From Apis mellifera (taxonomy: Eukaryota; Arthropoda; Insecta; Hymenoptera; Apidae), in contig NC_037648.1 of the NCBI RefSeq assembly GCF_003254395.2, positions 1 to 64,000 of the forward strand: a stretch of 64,000 nt of DNA, written 5' to 3'. Under the pieces are notes generated by a model. That model did not search any database. It was not told the origin of the DNA and worked only from the letters and a program-made list of their open reading frames with translations. Shown piece after piece: positions 23,813 to 35,654 of the stretch. The stretch's first letter is position 1; every line of letters starts with the position of its first letter. A program made the translations under genes and the position numbers.

Positions 23813-24079
23813 TTAGTTCCTCAATTTTAAACATTTCATTTTCCTATTCTTTGTTTTCACTTATTCTTAAGAAATATCATTAGAGTTCACAATAGATTCA
23901 CATTAAAATGCATGGAATGTTTTTTCGGTTTAGATTTTGACATCAAGATTATGACATATATAATTTTAGGAAAATTTAAGAATAATTAAATAGTTTTTTT
24001 ATTGTTTACACTCATGCATACACATTCACACATTTATATATGTAACAGACACAACAAAATTTATATAAATATAACAAAA

Positions 24080-24589
24080 TTTAATAAGATATTATTGTAA
24101 AAATAAGATATTAATAAGATAATAAGATATTATTTATAAAATATAATGTATTTTATTATCGATACAAGGTTTAAAAAGTTTAATTTTAATTTTTCACATA
24201 TCGAAGTTTCTCACATTTTCTGATGATATTTTATCCCTAATATTACAAATCGTGTTAATCATCTTATGTCATCGTTTAATCATTATTACGACAGGAAACA
24301 ATTGTTCAGAATAAGTGATAAACGTGATCAGATATCTCGAAAACATAACATCGAAACGCAAATATTATTATGATTCATCGACAAACCGATCAATTATGAC
24401 ATACAATCATTTAGATCATGTAGCAATATGATCTGGTTTCCCGCTTGCAACGAGCTTCGGAAATCATATTTATCTCATATCTTCGGAGATACAGTCGTTT
24501 TAATAATGCACCATTTTAAAGATTCTAGCAATCTTCACTATTTTGGACAACCATAACGTATGAATTGCTCGTCGTCCAGAAACCAGAAA
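24080..24589. other. AT-rich unique DNA just outside the palindrome
   Basis: The sequence no longer has a visible mirror partner. It opens with repeats of AATAAGATATTA. No gene or strong motif is visible before the GA-rich minisatellite. Confidence 0.6.
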
Positions 24590-25100
24590 AATTGATAAAG
24601 GAAGGGAGGAGGAGGAATTGATAAAGGAAGGGAGGAGGAGGAGGAATGGATAAAGGAAGTGAAGAGGAGGAACTGATAAAGGAGGGGAGGAGCAGGAATT
24701 GATAAAGGAAGGGAGGAGGCGGAATTGATAAAGGAAGGGGGAGGAGGAATTGATAAAGGAAGGGGGGAGGAGGAATTGATAAAGGAAGGGAGGAGGAGGA
24801 ATTGATAAAGGAAGGGGGGAGGAGGAATTGATAAAGGAAAGGAGGAGGAGGAATTGATAAAGAAAGGGGGAGGAGGAATTGATAAAGGAAGGGGGGAGGA
24901 GGAATTGATAAAGGAAGGGAGGAGGAGGAATTGATAAAGGAAGGGGGAGGAGCAATTGATAAAGGAAGGGAGGAGGAGGAATTGATAAAGAAAGGGGGAG
25001 GAGGAATTGTTAATGGAAGGGGGGAGGCGGAATTGATAAGCAAGGAGAAGAAGAAATTGAAAATTAAAAGAAGGGAGGAAACGGAATTGATAAAGGAAGA
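24590..25100 (+). repeat. GA-rich minisatellite, about 20 copies of a 26-bp unit
   Basis: The unit GAGGAGGAATTGATAAAGGA with a G-rich spacer repeats at about 24,591, 24,617, 24,645, 24,672 and on to 25,086, at 24 to 30-bp steps. Nearly all purines lie on the plus strand. The minus strand reads as a Ser/Pro/Leu/Phe-rich open frame in several frames, because the unit is not a multiple of three. These frames are artefacts. Long purine mirror-like tracts can form triplex DNA. Confidence 0.95.
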
Positions 25101-26545
25101 TAGATTCTTAATAATATTATGCTTTTGTTCAGTTATATATATATATTTTTTTTTATTAAAAAAAAATAATCAAACATTTATTAAGAGTTTATTGTTTATC
25201 GACTTTAAATTTAAAAAGATTAGAGAAGTATTAATTTTTTTACTATCTCTAAAATTTGAATTTTATTTTGATTTAAATTTAAAGATAAATAAAATATATT
25301 ATTTTAAGAGTAATAAAAAAGAAAAAGTTAAAATTATTTGAAAGGAAAACTTTAAGAATAGTTTATATTTATTATAATGATTTATAGAAAAAAGAATTTT
25401 ATATAAATTCTTAAATAAAATTCAAACTTTCAAGATTCTAAAAAATTCATGTTTCTTTCTTCTTTCTAAACTTAAAGTAATTCATCCCATGATAAATGAT
25501 CAAAGTTTAAACGTTTAATCTTCCTTTTTCTTTTATCTCTATATTTTCCAAATATATTATTAACTTTTTAATCCTTATTAATTGTAATTCAAATTTTCTA
25601 CACTTTTAAATCTTACCTCCTTTCTCTAATTGTCCCTAATATGTTTTCCGTTTCAAAATTTTTTTTCTATATTTAAAGAGAAAAAGAAATTATTCATATT
25701 TATTTCTTCTCCTATTACCGTTCGACATTCGATACTTTTCCGCCATTGGCTTAATATCTCGCTACGAAAGAGATTATGCGATTCGAAGATGAATTTTGAA
25801 AAAATTTCGCTTTCTTCCCGAAATCGAAAACAATCGATCAACAATCGAAAAAAGGATATTCTTTTATCGCAACAAAGAATATTTAAATGGAAGAGATTAT
25901 TCAAAAGAAAAAAATTCATTTTAATTGCCACGAGACGGATGATATTTTTTTCGATTGATTGAATTAATCGATTGAATTTAAAGAAGGAACGAAAAATCTA
26001 TTTTCTTTTGAAAAAGAAATTGGACGTGGTATTTCCTATTCTATCTTATCATCGCTTTCAGGAAATATTTACATTTGCAATCAAGAGATGGCGCGGACGA
26101 TTAATTCTTACCTCGTTCTCCATCTTCCTTCCATTTCTATATCATCTGTCTTATCCATCTCCGTTTCAATTAATTTGTATGATCAATCAAGAGATGGCGT
26201 TGATTTCGATATTTTCATTTTATCTCTATTCCTTTCCAACTATTACTTATTCTTATTACTTATTACTTATTATTTAATTATATTGCAGAACAAAAAAGAA
26301 AAAAAAATTCGAATAATTTATATATTTCTATGTTGTACTGTATATTGTAGAGTGAAGAGTATTTTTGAAATTTCAGCCTAATAAGAAAAATCCTTTTTCG
26401 AACGAAATGCGCGACGTTTTGTTTCAAAGCGCGCATTTTTAACATAATTTTATGGGGAAAACAGTGTTATTCTCTCAACAATGATTGATATTTCTACGAA
26501 AGTTTATGGAGAAAAAAATTAGGAGAAGGGAAATAGAAGTTAAAC
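25101..26545. other. AT-rich transition DNA with no supported gene
   Basis: Short open frames here are Phe/Lys/Ile-rich and have no codon signal. The only notable site is a repeated 16-mer, CAATCAAGAGATGGCG, at 26,078 to 26,093 and 26,184 to 26,199. Composition rises gradually toward the more GC-rich right part of the window. Confidence 0.6.
26078..26199 (+). promoter_or_regulatory. Two AGATGGCG sites in a repeated 16-mer
   Basis: CAATCAAGAGATGGCG occurs twice, 106 bp apart, in otherwise unrelated sequence. The first continues as CGG, giving AGATGGCGCGG, close to a CTCF-type core. Exact repetition of a 16-mer outside an array suggests a functional pair or a short duplication. Confidence 0.3.
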
Positions 26546-26569
26546 AAAAAAAAAAAAAAAAAAAAAAAA
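26546..26569 (+). repeat. Poly-A tract, 24 bp
   Basis: An uninterrupted A run of about 24 bases. No target-site duplication or retroposed gene is visible beside it. Confidence 0.95.
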
Positions 26570-26820
26570 GATCAAATTACGATGAAAATTATCAAGTTGA
26601 TATTTATTCTTACTTTGATAATATTTTCTCCTGGACGATTGTTTTCATATAAACTAAAAGCGTCTTATGTGCACTTCTGATGGTAGTTTCGTTCCGAAGA
26701 GAAGAGCAGGAAGTAAGTAAGTAAAATGTAAGTATCGAAGAGAAGGAGAGAGTAGGAGGGGTAAAACACGTAGTATCTAGCAATTTGTATGTACAGTAAG
26801 CCTCTGTAATTGCCAGACCA

Positions 26821-26842
26821 TCTATCTATCTATCTATCTATC
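26821..26842 (+). repeat. (TCTA)n microsatellite
   Basis: About five and a half copies of a tetranucleotide repeat. Confidence 0.95.
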
Positions 26843-26849
26843 CTTGCGA

Positions 26850-29000
26850 ACGCGCGCAAACCCGAAACCCCTCCATGTTTCTGCTCTCTCTCATTTACAT
26901 ATTATAATTTATAGGTCAAAGATATCGGCTCGGCTGGTACGTTGTCGACGTTGTTGTACTATGGGGAAATGCATACACGGAAGCATGATTTTTGTTGTTA
27001 ATTTTGTTTTAATGATGACTTTTTTGTACGTTTCATTAGAATATTACGAAAAACAGAATTGCGATTATAGATAACGTCGGTTTTAATCATGACGGAAAGA
27101 TTCATGAAAAAACTCAAACGAAATTCTACTATTTTATTTTTGTTTAAAGTCAAATTAAATTTAATGCAAATTGTAATTGTAATTGTAATTGTAATATTAA
27201 TTTTAATTTCGCATGAAATTTTATACGAAATTCAATAATTTTGTTGCAACGCGAGCTTCAAATTGTTAAACGAAAACGAAATCTCTTTCTCTCGCTTCTC
27301 TTTTAATAGTCGAGGATCGATCGTTACGCGAATGATGTTTCGCCGCTGGAACGCCATAAAATCTGAGTGTTTAAAGAACGATGTGGCGGAGCGAATGAAG
27401 ATGTACAAGAGGATATTAGGATACGAAGAGAAAGAGGGAAAAGAAGGGAACGGATAAAGGAAGGATACCTTTCCCCGAGGGGTAACTAAAACGTACTTAG
27501 CTGTGGGGTTAAAAGGTGGAGAGTCATCGCGTGATCGTGGAACGTTATCCTAAAGCACGTAACCCAGCCACCGAAGAAACAATCCGAAGAAAAAGGAAGG
27601 GTCGGTTTTCTCCGATGGGGATGGAGGCGCTGCGGTCAAGAAGGATCAAACCGTGCTTAGTGTAACGGGGATATGCGATGATTCTCCATTTAGATATAGT
27701 TACATTTAATTTTCGAATGTCTTATGGGCACGCTATAATAGTAAATTGATCATCATCTAAAATACCCCTCGGAGATGAAATCGACTTTAAAACTTTCTTC
27801 TTGAGATTTCCTTTTTTGTTCTTCCTTCGTATATTCGTATCTTTGTTTCTTCGTATATCGAATCACGATTATATTAAAAAGAAAAGAAAAAATATATATA
27901 TATATTTGTAAAAACAAAAAATATCTACTAGATCGAGTGATGAATCCTTCCATTTTCATCGAACGTGTAATTTTTGTTCGTGGATGTTCGATAAATGTTG
28001 TTTAGAGAATTGTTCAACAACTTATGACACGAATTATATCATGATTTAACGTTTTACGATTAAATTTTGAAAATTAAAAATTCTTATTTCTACATGTCGT
28101 CAACATTTGCGCTTTTAATCTGACGACGATACCACGCTATGGATAAACATTAACAAATTGTGAATAAACGCGAGAACGAATATATATTCCGATCGAGTAG
28201 ATTGATAATTGAAGATAGATTAATATCATTTATCGAGGGAAAAAAATATGATTCATCTCGATACAAGTGAGATGAATACGTTGTGTGATCGTTTTTCTCC
28301 GGACATAAAAAAGAAAAAAGAAGAAGAAAAAGAAAAAAGAAAGAAAAAAAAATGAATCCAAATTTGAGAAATAATCCAACAATAAGCGATAACAAAACGT
28401 GGGGGAAATACGACGAAAATGAGGAACTAGGAAAGAAACGAAATAACGGGGATATGATATGATAATTCCGAGGAAACGCGAGTATGAAATTTCACGAAAC
28501 AAGATGGAATAAAAAGTTATTATTCCTTCGAATCGAGGCCGCGCCAAACTCACGAAGGAGTAATATATATATATATATATATCGCGGAAGCGATGAAAAA
28601 AAAATATTAAAGAATATTTTCGTACAAATCCGATTCGAGGTAAACGCGCGTATACGTGTGAAAAAATATATGGCACGGGAAAGATTTTTTACTCAACTCG
28701 GCGAAATCGATCGTTCGGCACACGGACGGAATCTTTTCTGTGCGTGATAAAAGAGTGATGGAACGATGGATAAAAAAATAGTTATCCGTAAATAAAGAAA
28801 AAAAGAAAAAAATCTAATTGTAAATTATTTGCATGACCATCCGTTAATTCGTGTCGTCGATAACGGTATAATTAGGGTTAGTGTGTTGATAGGGAGGCTA
28901 GGTAGCGATGATGGAAGTCAAGAGAGGGAGAGATAGAGGGGTTGGGAAGCATAAAGGAGTTAAGCCACAACGCATCAGGCTCGCACGTGGGCGTGCGTGA
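26850..29000. other. Noncoding DNA without a supported gene
   Basis: The segment includes four (AATTGT) units near 27,171, a mixed-composition patch at about 27,460 to 27,660 that might be regulatory, and a (TA)n tract at 28,564 to 28,582. Open frames are short, and several run through simple repeats. Confidence 0.5.
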
Positions 29001-29013
29001 TAACGAAGCTTAC

Positions 29014-29163
29014 CATCGCGATCGACGAGTATGTCTTGCACGTGCATGTGCATATAACGCGCGTAGTGCAGACGGACGCGTAGATGGTTCTGGGTGGAGC
29101 TTCCAAGTTTGATATTACCCTGGCAAGTGTCCATGACGATCTTATAACTCAAGTGTTCGCTAC
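29014..29163 (-). other. Candidate 150-nt internal coding exon
   Basis: On the minus strand ATTATAG precedes the segment and GATG|GTAAGC ends it. The 150 nt between hold 49 open codons flanked by 2 and 1 nt, so skipping it would keep the frame. The translation includes HLSYKIVMDTCQGNIKLGSS and later VRLHYARYMHMHVQDILVDR. It has a normal residue balance, unlike the repeat-driven frames nearby. I do not recognise the family. The upstream pyrimidine tract is weak. It could be an alternative exon of a larger gene or a conserved noncoding element. Confidence 0.35.
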
Positions 29164-29352
29164 CTATAATGCGTGAAGTGTGCGTATATAGATAGATATA
29201 CGTGATGCATAAATGCGTTTGTGTGTTCGCTGTATTCGCAAGTGTGAGTAGATTGTAACAGTAATTGTACCGGTATTGTCTGCGAGCATTGATCTTTCCT
29301 CGTCTGGTAACTGGTGCAGTTATATCCTCCTATGTCTGTTGATTTTTCTGTG

Positions 29353-29357
<5 letters not shown>

Positions 29358-29383
<26 letters not shown>
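29358..29383. repeat. (TA)n microsatellite, 26 bp
   Basis: A dinucleotide run of about 13 units, preceded by GTGTG. Confidence 0.95.
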
Positions 29384-29388
<5 letters not shown>

Positions 29389-30850
29389 TGACAACTATGT
29401 GGATACGTTTCGGCCTGTATGAACGCGGCCTATATATCAACGAATAAGAAGATAAGAAAGGCGTAGCGGAATCGAGAGTCGAGGCTTTTTTCTTTCGGAT
29501 CTTTCCGATCTGAACAATCATTCCGATTCGAATTCTGATTCTGTTATACGTTCTGTTTTGTCGGTTTTTACGATTTTAACGTACGGTTTCATTAACATTT
29601 CGATTAACACAGAATTCGTTTAAAATTTCATGTCCTTTGAGTCGTTATCCCATTATTACTTGATACGAATGATTCTTGAACGATTCTTTTCGTAAAATAT
29701 TTTCTTCGATTCGAACGCTGTATGGCTGTATTCTATGAACGTTTTCGAGAAAATTATCCCGTTACCTCGTTATTTAATAGTTGCGATTTATTAATTATTG
29801 ATTTTTTATAACGATTATTTAATTATCTTTTTTTATAACGATTCGACATTTTCCTTCGACTTCTCCGCCGAAAAATTCGGCTAGTCTTCTTTTAAACGCG
29901 TTATTTTTCGATAAAAAAAAAATGCAACGGAATACTCGGACAAATATTATTATTATTAGAATTTTATTGGCAGTTATGCGGAGAGGATGATTTATTAATA
30001 TTCATTTTCCCGTAAATGTACAGAGATTAATGAGTTACTCAAACATTTTTTGCTTCGTCACAAATTTACGTGGCATTTTGGCATTTTCTAAATCATCGAT
30101 GATCGATCGCGTGATCGATGATTACTAGTCTGTATCGAATTTCGATAAACAATTTTTTTGCAATTGCGAATCAGCATGCTATCAATCTAATATCTTGAAT
30201 ATTCGTATATTCGCATTTATGGGATTTTTCGTTGCGTATATTTTTACTGTACGTATTATTATTAAAGCCAAATATATCGCGTGCGACTTTTTCTTTCGCA
30301 AAAACAATATTTCACGATTAATGGTTATAGCATTGTTTATTAGATCCATTTTACCATCGTAACGATTTAATATCGGAAAATCAAGAAAAATGTATATTTT
30401 ACGTTTACCACCTCTTCGTGTAGTATAATTTTTATTTTTGGTGCGAAAAGAAATCATCACGATGTTAAGTAAATAAAAAAAAAAAAAACAGTATTTTCAC
30501 TTTTCGACAAGTGGCAAAGGTAACGTTTTTCCGTATTTTCCGTATTTTCCGTATTTCTATCGTGGAGTTAAACATACAGATGAATTTGATTATGATGAAT
30601 TTATGATGAAAATGTGACAAATCATGATTACGAGAGATCTTGCGATTCACCATGGTCTAACGTTGACTTTGATCTCGTCTCTTACAACACGCAACAGGTT
30701 CTTCGTGTTTATATTTGTCGAGTGTATGACGAATAATGCACGATTACGAAATCCTTTTCTCCACCATGCTATATTTCTTTATTATTAAAGAATTAAAAAC
30801 GTGATTCTTGAATCGACTTTACGACTCACGTTCAAAGATATAGGCGTACA

Positions 30851-30858
<8 letters not shown>

Positions 30859-30908
<50 letters not shown>
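30859..30908. repeat. (AT)n microsatellite, 50 bp
   Basis: About 25 perfect dinucleotide units. The self-complementary run can extrude as a cruciform and is prone to length error. Confidence 0.95.
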
Positions 30909-30910
<2 letters not shown>

Positions 30911-31009
30911 TGTATAACCGAATTTTAAACATGAATTTCATTTGTTCCATCATTCCCATCTCTGATATTCTGATACTGTCCATTTCCATTTTTTCCTCTC
31001 TTCTCGAAG

Positions 31010-31011
<2 letters not shown>

Positions 31012-31040
<29 letters not shown>
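31012..31040 (+). repeat. Poly-A tract, 29 bp
   Basis: An uninterrupted A run preceded by a TCTCTTCTCG stretch. There is no retrogene upstream. Confidence 0.95.
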
Positions 31041-31042
<2 letters not shown>

Positions 31043-34000
31043 AAATCGAATCATTTTTTTTCGTATCGGATCATTCTATAAAGAAAGATAATTCATATTT
31101 GAAACAATTCGGGATAGAATTTCGCTATTCAGGATATTGTAAACGAAGAAACTTTTCTTTGGATTTCGTTAGCGTAACTTTCGTTAGTTGTTTCCTTAAA
31201 ATTTTCACAAAGTTCGAAATCGAAAACTTTGTTATATCGTCGAAGTAGGAGTATCTTTCCTTTCCATCCTATCTTTCGTATACGCACTGACATCCCATTG
31301 GTATCCGAAACCGGAAGGGAGGAGAAAAAGATGTGAGGAATGGCGAAAGAAGGGCGACGCGAAACGAAAAGTAGTTTTAGGTTTGTTGCCAGGTTCATTG
31401 TCAGTGCCAGAAAAGTGCCGTGTAAAGCTACCTTAACCGCCTCGTTATAGTAAATCGCAAGAGTAAATCGCAACATTGTTCATGATGGTCTATTCGATGG
31501 TCAATTTTTCGTTAATTCGTTTCGTAACTCGATCTTCGATATTTGTACAAAGTTTCGAAAACATTTTCCCGATTTTCCAATCGTTATGCTGTATCATATT
31601 GTACGTATATAATCCGTGATATACGTACGTATCGGAATATTCATATTTGTTTTTTATACATCTTCTTATACGTAAGATATTTTTCTTAGTCGAATTAGTC
31701 GAATTGGCAAAGCAAATACGCATGGTGGTAGATAGCGAAGATAAGGTGGATTGAAACTCAAGGTGTTGGTCGAACAGGTTGAAGTGGTAGCGAGGGTGTT
31801 GCTAGGTTACTAGCCTGTTTCGGTAGATGAAAAGGCGGTTGGCATTGGACCTTGGTGTGTATCTTCAATAGTAGCAAGAACTGCGGTATACCTCAAACGT
31901 TACCTTCCTTCTTCGTTAACTCTCAATTTTCTTCTCATTTTTCGTCCAGCTTTGACTTTTTCTTTATCACCACCACCCATCGTATTCACACTTATCGTTC
32001 CATCAGTCTTGACAAAAGTTATTCGCTCTTGAAAAAAATTTCCATCTTTCTCTTTTTTTTTTTATTCCTTCTTCCTCCGTTCGATCGTGGAATAATTTCG
32101 TTTGATCGTCGAACGTGTATGTATTGAACTTGATTACTCGCGTCACGTTCGTATTAAACGTGTAATGGCCTCGTGAATTTCTAAATATCCTGATGGCAAG
32201 TTAATGCAAGAATGGCGAGAAAGCGTTTCGTAAATTACTAGGTTAGAGTGATGGAATGACGAATAACGGAATATTTTTATATGTTTAATATGTGTTTTTT
32301 TTTTTTTTACAAACGTAACTTTTTATCTATTTCGATACCTATATCGATTATATAGAGGATCAAGAAGAGAAAAAAATAAATTTCGTTTACCAGGAATCGA
32401 TTGTCATTATTTTGTTGCATCATTATTTCTTGTCGCATTATATAACACAATTGAAAACATAATCTTCGTTATTTCTTGTATATATATATATTTTTTAATT
32501 ATTCAGATAGGCTTTAATCACGGATTGAAAGATCAGTAAAGTATATATAAATTTAAATCAGGTATCAGATATATGTTTCTTTCGAAATTTATTAAATTTC
32601 GAAATGTATGGACACAAAGTTCCATAAGATATCACGTCTAGCTACTTTGTGTCTTGTCCATGGCAATACGTTCGGTTAACAGCTGGCCGATATACCATCG
32701 GCGTGGTGTAGAACACCACTTTGGTTTCGACAACGATAACCAACAACGATAACCAATCCTTCTGACCTGTACGGCAGCAGCTCGATAGATATACCAACGA
32801 TCCGTTATGCCAGACCCTCTTGTTTCAACGTTGCGGTTGCATTAAAACAACCTGTTACCTACGAACACCTAACTAACCGATCCTAGTTTTCTAATAACGA
32901 AAAATGGCTTGTTGTTAGTTAACGACGACGAGAATTACCTATGGCTATGCGGTTAATCGTGTAGCGGTGATCGTCTACGGTATCGCCAACATTACGGATT
33001 AAGCCATAGTCATGGTGGTTATTATTTAAACGTCGACTAAACGCTTAAATAAGCTATCGAACTTTATCGATCTATCGTCCAATTATGCAAATAGTTTTAT
33101 CTTTTTTTTTTTTTCTTTTTTCTTGCTGTTTCTTATATAATATCGTAATTTCATGACTCGTCCCCTCGATGATGAGTAATCGTTTTGAGAAAAGGAAATA
33201 CTTAATTTGCGAGGATTCTATCTTATACCGAGTGCCTTCTTTTATCTAGAAATCAACTATAATTTCCAAGCAATTAAAACCAGACAATATATAATAATTT
33301 ATTCCTCGTTACAGGATTTCGTATATAAATTCGTTGATTCTCTTTGTCTCGTTTCCATTGTTTTCCGTTGTTTCATTTTTTTATCGATCGATATAAGTAA
33401 AGAGGGAAAAGATGAATATGTGTAAGGAATAATTCGTTGGTAGACCGGCACACGCGATACACTTCTCTACAGTAGACAAAGAAAGATCCTGCCTCGCTTT
33501 AAATTGTACGATTATTATTTCGATTATGGCTGTTTTGGGATGCCGGCGCGAAGATAGCGTTCGCATCAAATTTCACCAAGTTTCTTGCCTATCTACGGTT
33601 CCTGGCCTGAGCAGCCGGTAGTGTGACATCATCGTTGAGCGAAACGGGCACCGTGGAAGCGCGATAAGAGACAAGAACTAAAGGGAAACGATGATATTCG
33701 AGGAAAAGGGCTGTTCTGAAAAGCCTACCGCAATCATCGTAAGGGGATTCGAGATCCTTTTCAGCCATTACGTCATCCCCACTACCACCACAACCTTCCT
33801 TCCTTTATACCTGTGTATTTCATATTTTTTCGCCTCCTTTCTTCTTTTTCTTCTTCTTTTCCAAAGCTGTGGAACAGAAATCGTTTCAATGGGTTTCAAC
33901 GGAAGATACGACGATTGTTTTTGTTGAAAAAAATAATTCCAATTTTAAAATCTTCGCGAGATTCAATTTAGTATCGATCGATATTTCTCGTATTTTTCCT

Positions 34001-34635
34001 TTTTGCTCTTCTTTTTCTTTTTCTCTCCCCCTCCCCCTGTTTTTTAACGGTATTAGTTTACACGTTACGTTTGTAGGTTACTTTAAGATCGGCCGACGAA
34101 ATATCTGCGAATGAACAATTAAGATTTCGTTTCTCCCGATTAAATAGTAATTCAACTTTTGTTTTATAGTAGGTTTCATAAACTTTTAAGAAATCTCTTA
34201 AAGTACCATTGAATTTCCAGAGATGAGTTCAGATCTCATTTCGATCGTATTTCAAATTATGCATTTTCGTGCGAATGTATGGGATAGGGAGAGTTTTAGG
34301 GACAAGGGAAGAAAAAAAGGACGAAAGAAAAGAGAAAAAGAAAAAAAAAGAGGACGAGGGATGAAACAAGAAGAGGCGCGATGCGACGTCAGGGCTCGCC
34401 ACTGCCAACTTTCGTAGATATTGAATATCTCGGACTATCAATCACTTCGCCAATATCCGAAAGTATTGCTCTTATATTTGTTTCTATATTGTGTATACCC
34501 GATTTATGGTTAAATCACGTTCTTTCGGAATCAGTTTCGAAAAAATCTTGTCTTTCGATCTTGCATCTTGCGTTTCTTTTACTTTCATCATTTGCTTTGT
34601 TATGTTTTGACATGTACAATAATACAGACTTTACA

Positions 34636-34663
34636 ATATATATACACACACACGCGCGCGCGC
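34636..34663. repeat. Compound (TA)n-(CA)n-(CG)n microsatellite
   Basis: TATATA passes into ACACACAC and then CGCGCGCGC. The alternating purine-pyrimidine tract has Z-DNA potential. Confidence 0.9.
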
Positions 34664-35144
34664 AAAATTTAGTTGAACTCCAAAAAAATGGATCTCAAGA
34701 AAAGAACTATAGAATATAGGAATTGATTATACCAATTCTAATTCATTCGTAACTTTAAAAAGTTTAATATTTTATCATTATCATTATCAAGATAGAAGCA
34801 AAACTGTTTTCAAAGAAAAAAAAGAAAAAAAGGAAAAGAAAAGAAAAGAAAAATACAATAGATTTTTATTCCAATACGTAATAATCTCGTTTGATATCTC
34901 GCATCGATAATAATAATAATATATGATATTTCGCGTTCGATTCTCGCCTCGTTTTTCGACGAGCGTTGATTTCAGCCGAAAGACAAAGAAGGCTTCTTTT
35001 TTATCTCCATCCCTCGGAGTCACCCCATATCCGTCGACAGATCGCGGCAAAGTGCTTCGCATGTAGACACCGCGTGGAAAACGTTGGATAGGGAGTTGGA
35101 TCTTTCAAGATGGTGCACCTTGGCACTTTGCTGCTATGAGAATT

Positions 35145-35168
35145 CTCTCTCTCTCTCTCTCTCTCTCT
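35145..35168 (+). repeat. (TC)n microsatellite
   Basis: Twelve CT units on the plus strand. GAGA-factor-type sites are present as a consequence. Confidence 0.95.
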
Positions 35169-35608
35169 ATCCCTTCGTATGTCGTTCACAGGCGTATACG
35201 CCAAGCTTCCCTTTCTTCCTCGAGCGACTGTTAACCGGTCTAGGCTGTCTTGTTCCTTCTTCTTCTACGGCGAGTGAAAGAACGGCGCGTAAGAAGGAAG
35301 AAGAATGGTTGGAGGAAAGGGAGGAAGGCGGTCGATGAGGGAAAAATGCGAGACTCCGTTCAATGTTCCAAGTTTCTTTATTAGATCGGAGGTGGCCATT
35401 CGTCGAAAATGGACCAAAATATCCTCGCTTCGTCTTTTTCCGCCAAACTTTGTATCGCTTGTACTCTCCGTACCCTCCTTGCGTGTCACATTTGCACGAG
35501 AGAAACTGTTTATATATCGAAATGTAAAATTCCAGGGGAGGAAAGGCACTAGGCTCTAGGCTGTCGTCGAAATTTAATAAAATCGGAATAAAGATAAAAT
35601 CTCGAAGG

Positions 35609-35612
<4 letters not shown>

Positions 35613-35645
<33 letters not shown>
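35613..35645. repeat. (TA)n microsatellite, 33 bp
   Basis: About 16 dinucleotide units followed by TGTATGTATG. Confidence 0.95.

Positions 35646-35654
<9 letters not shown>

Larger units (their letters stand above)
12560..24079 (-). repeat. Right arm of the giant inverted repeat
   Basis: This is the reverse complement of the left arm, with scattered one-base indels, homopolymer length changes and a few substitutions. No long conserved reading frame runs through it. One 100-residue frame that is open in the left arm (3461 to 3763, minus strand) is broken here by a single extra A near 20,479. That argues against coding constraint on it. Base composition changes soon after 24,079, which is also the last base that can be paired with the start of the window. 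Confidence 0.95.

Noticed and set aside
1..24079. Simple fold-back sequencing artefact as the explanation of the palindrome
   Set aside because: Not excluded, but less likely: the centre is a diverged spacer, the 330-bp array differs by a unit, and the satellite variant order differs between arms.
24500..25043. Ser/Pro-rich open frames of 151 and 172 codons
   Set aside because: They are translations of the GA-rich minisatellite in several frames and have no unique sequence.
32605..32660. microRNA-like hairpin with ATGGACACAAAGT arms
   Set aside because: The stem has a 5-nt bulge and flanking pairing is poor. No known microRNA matches.
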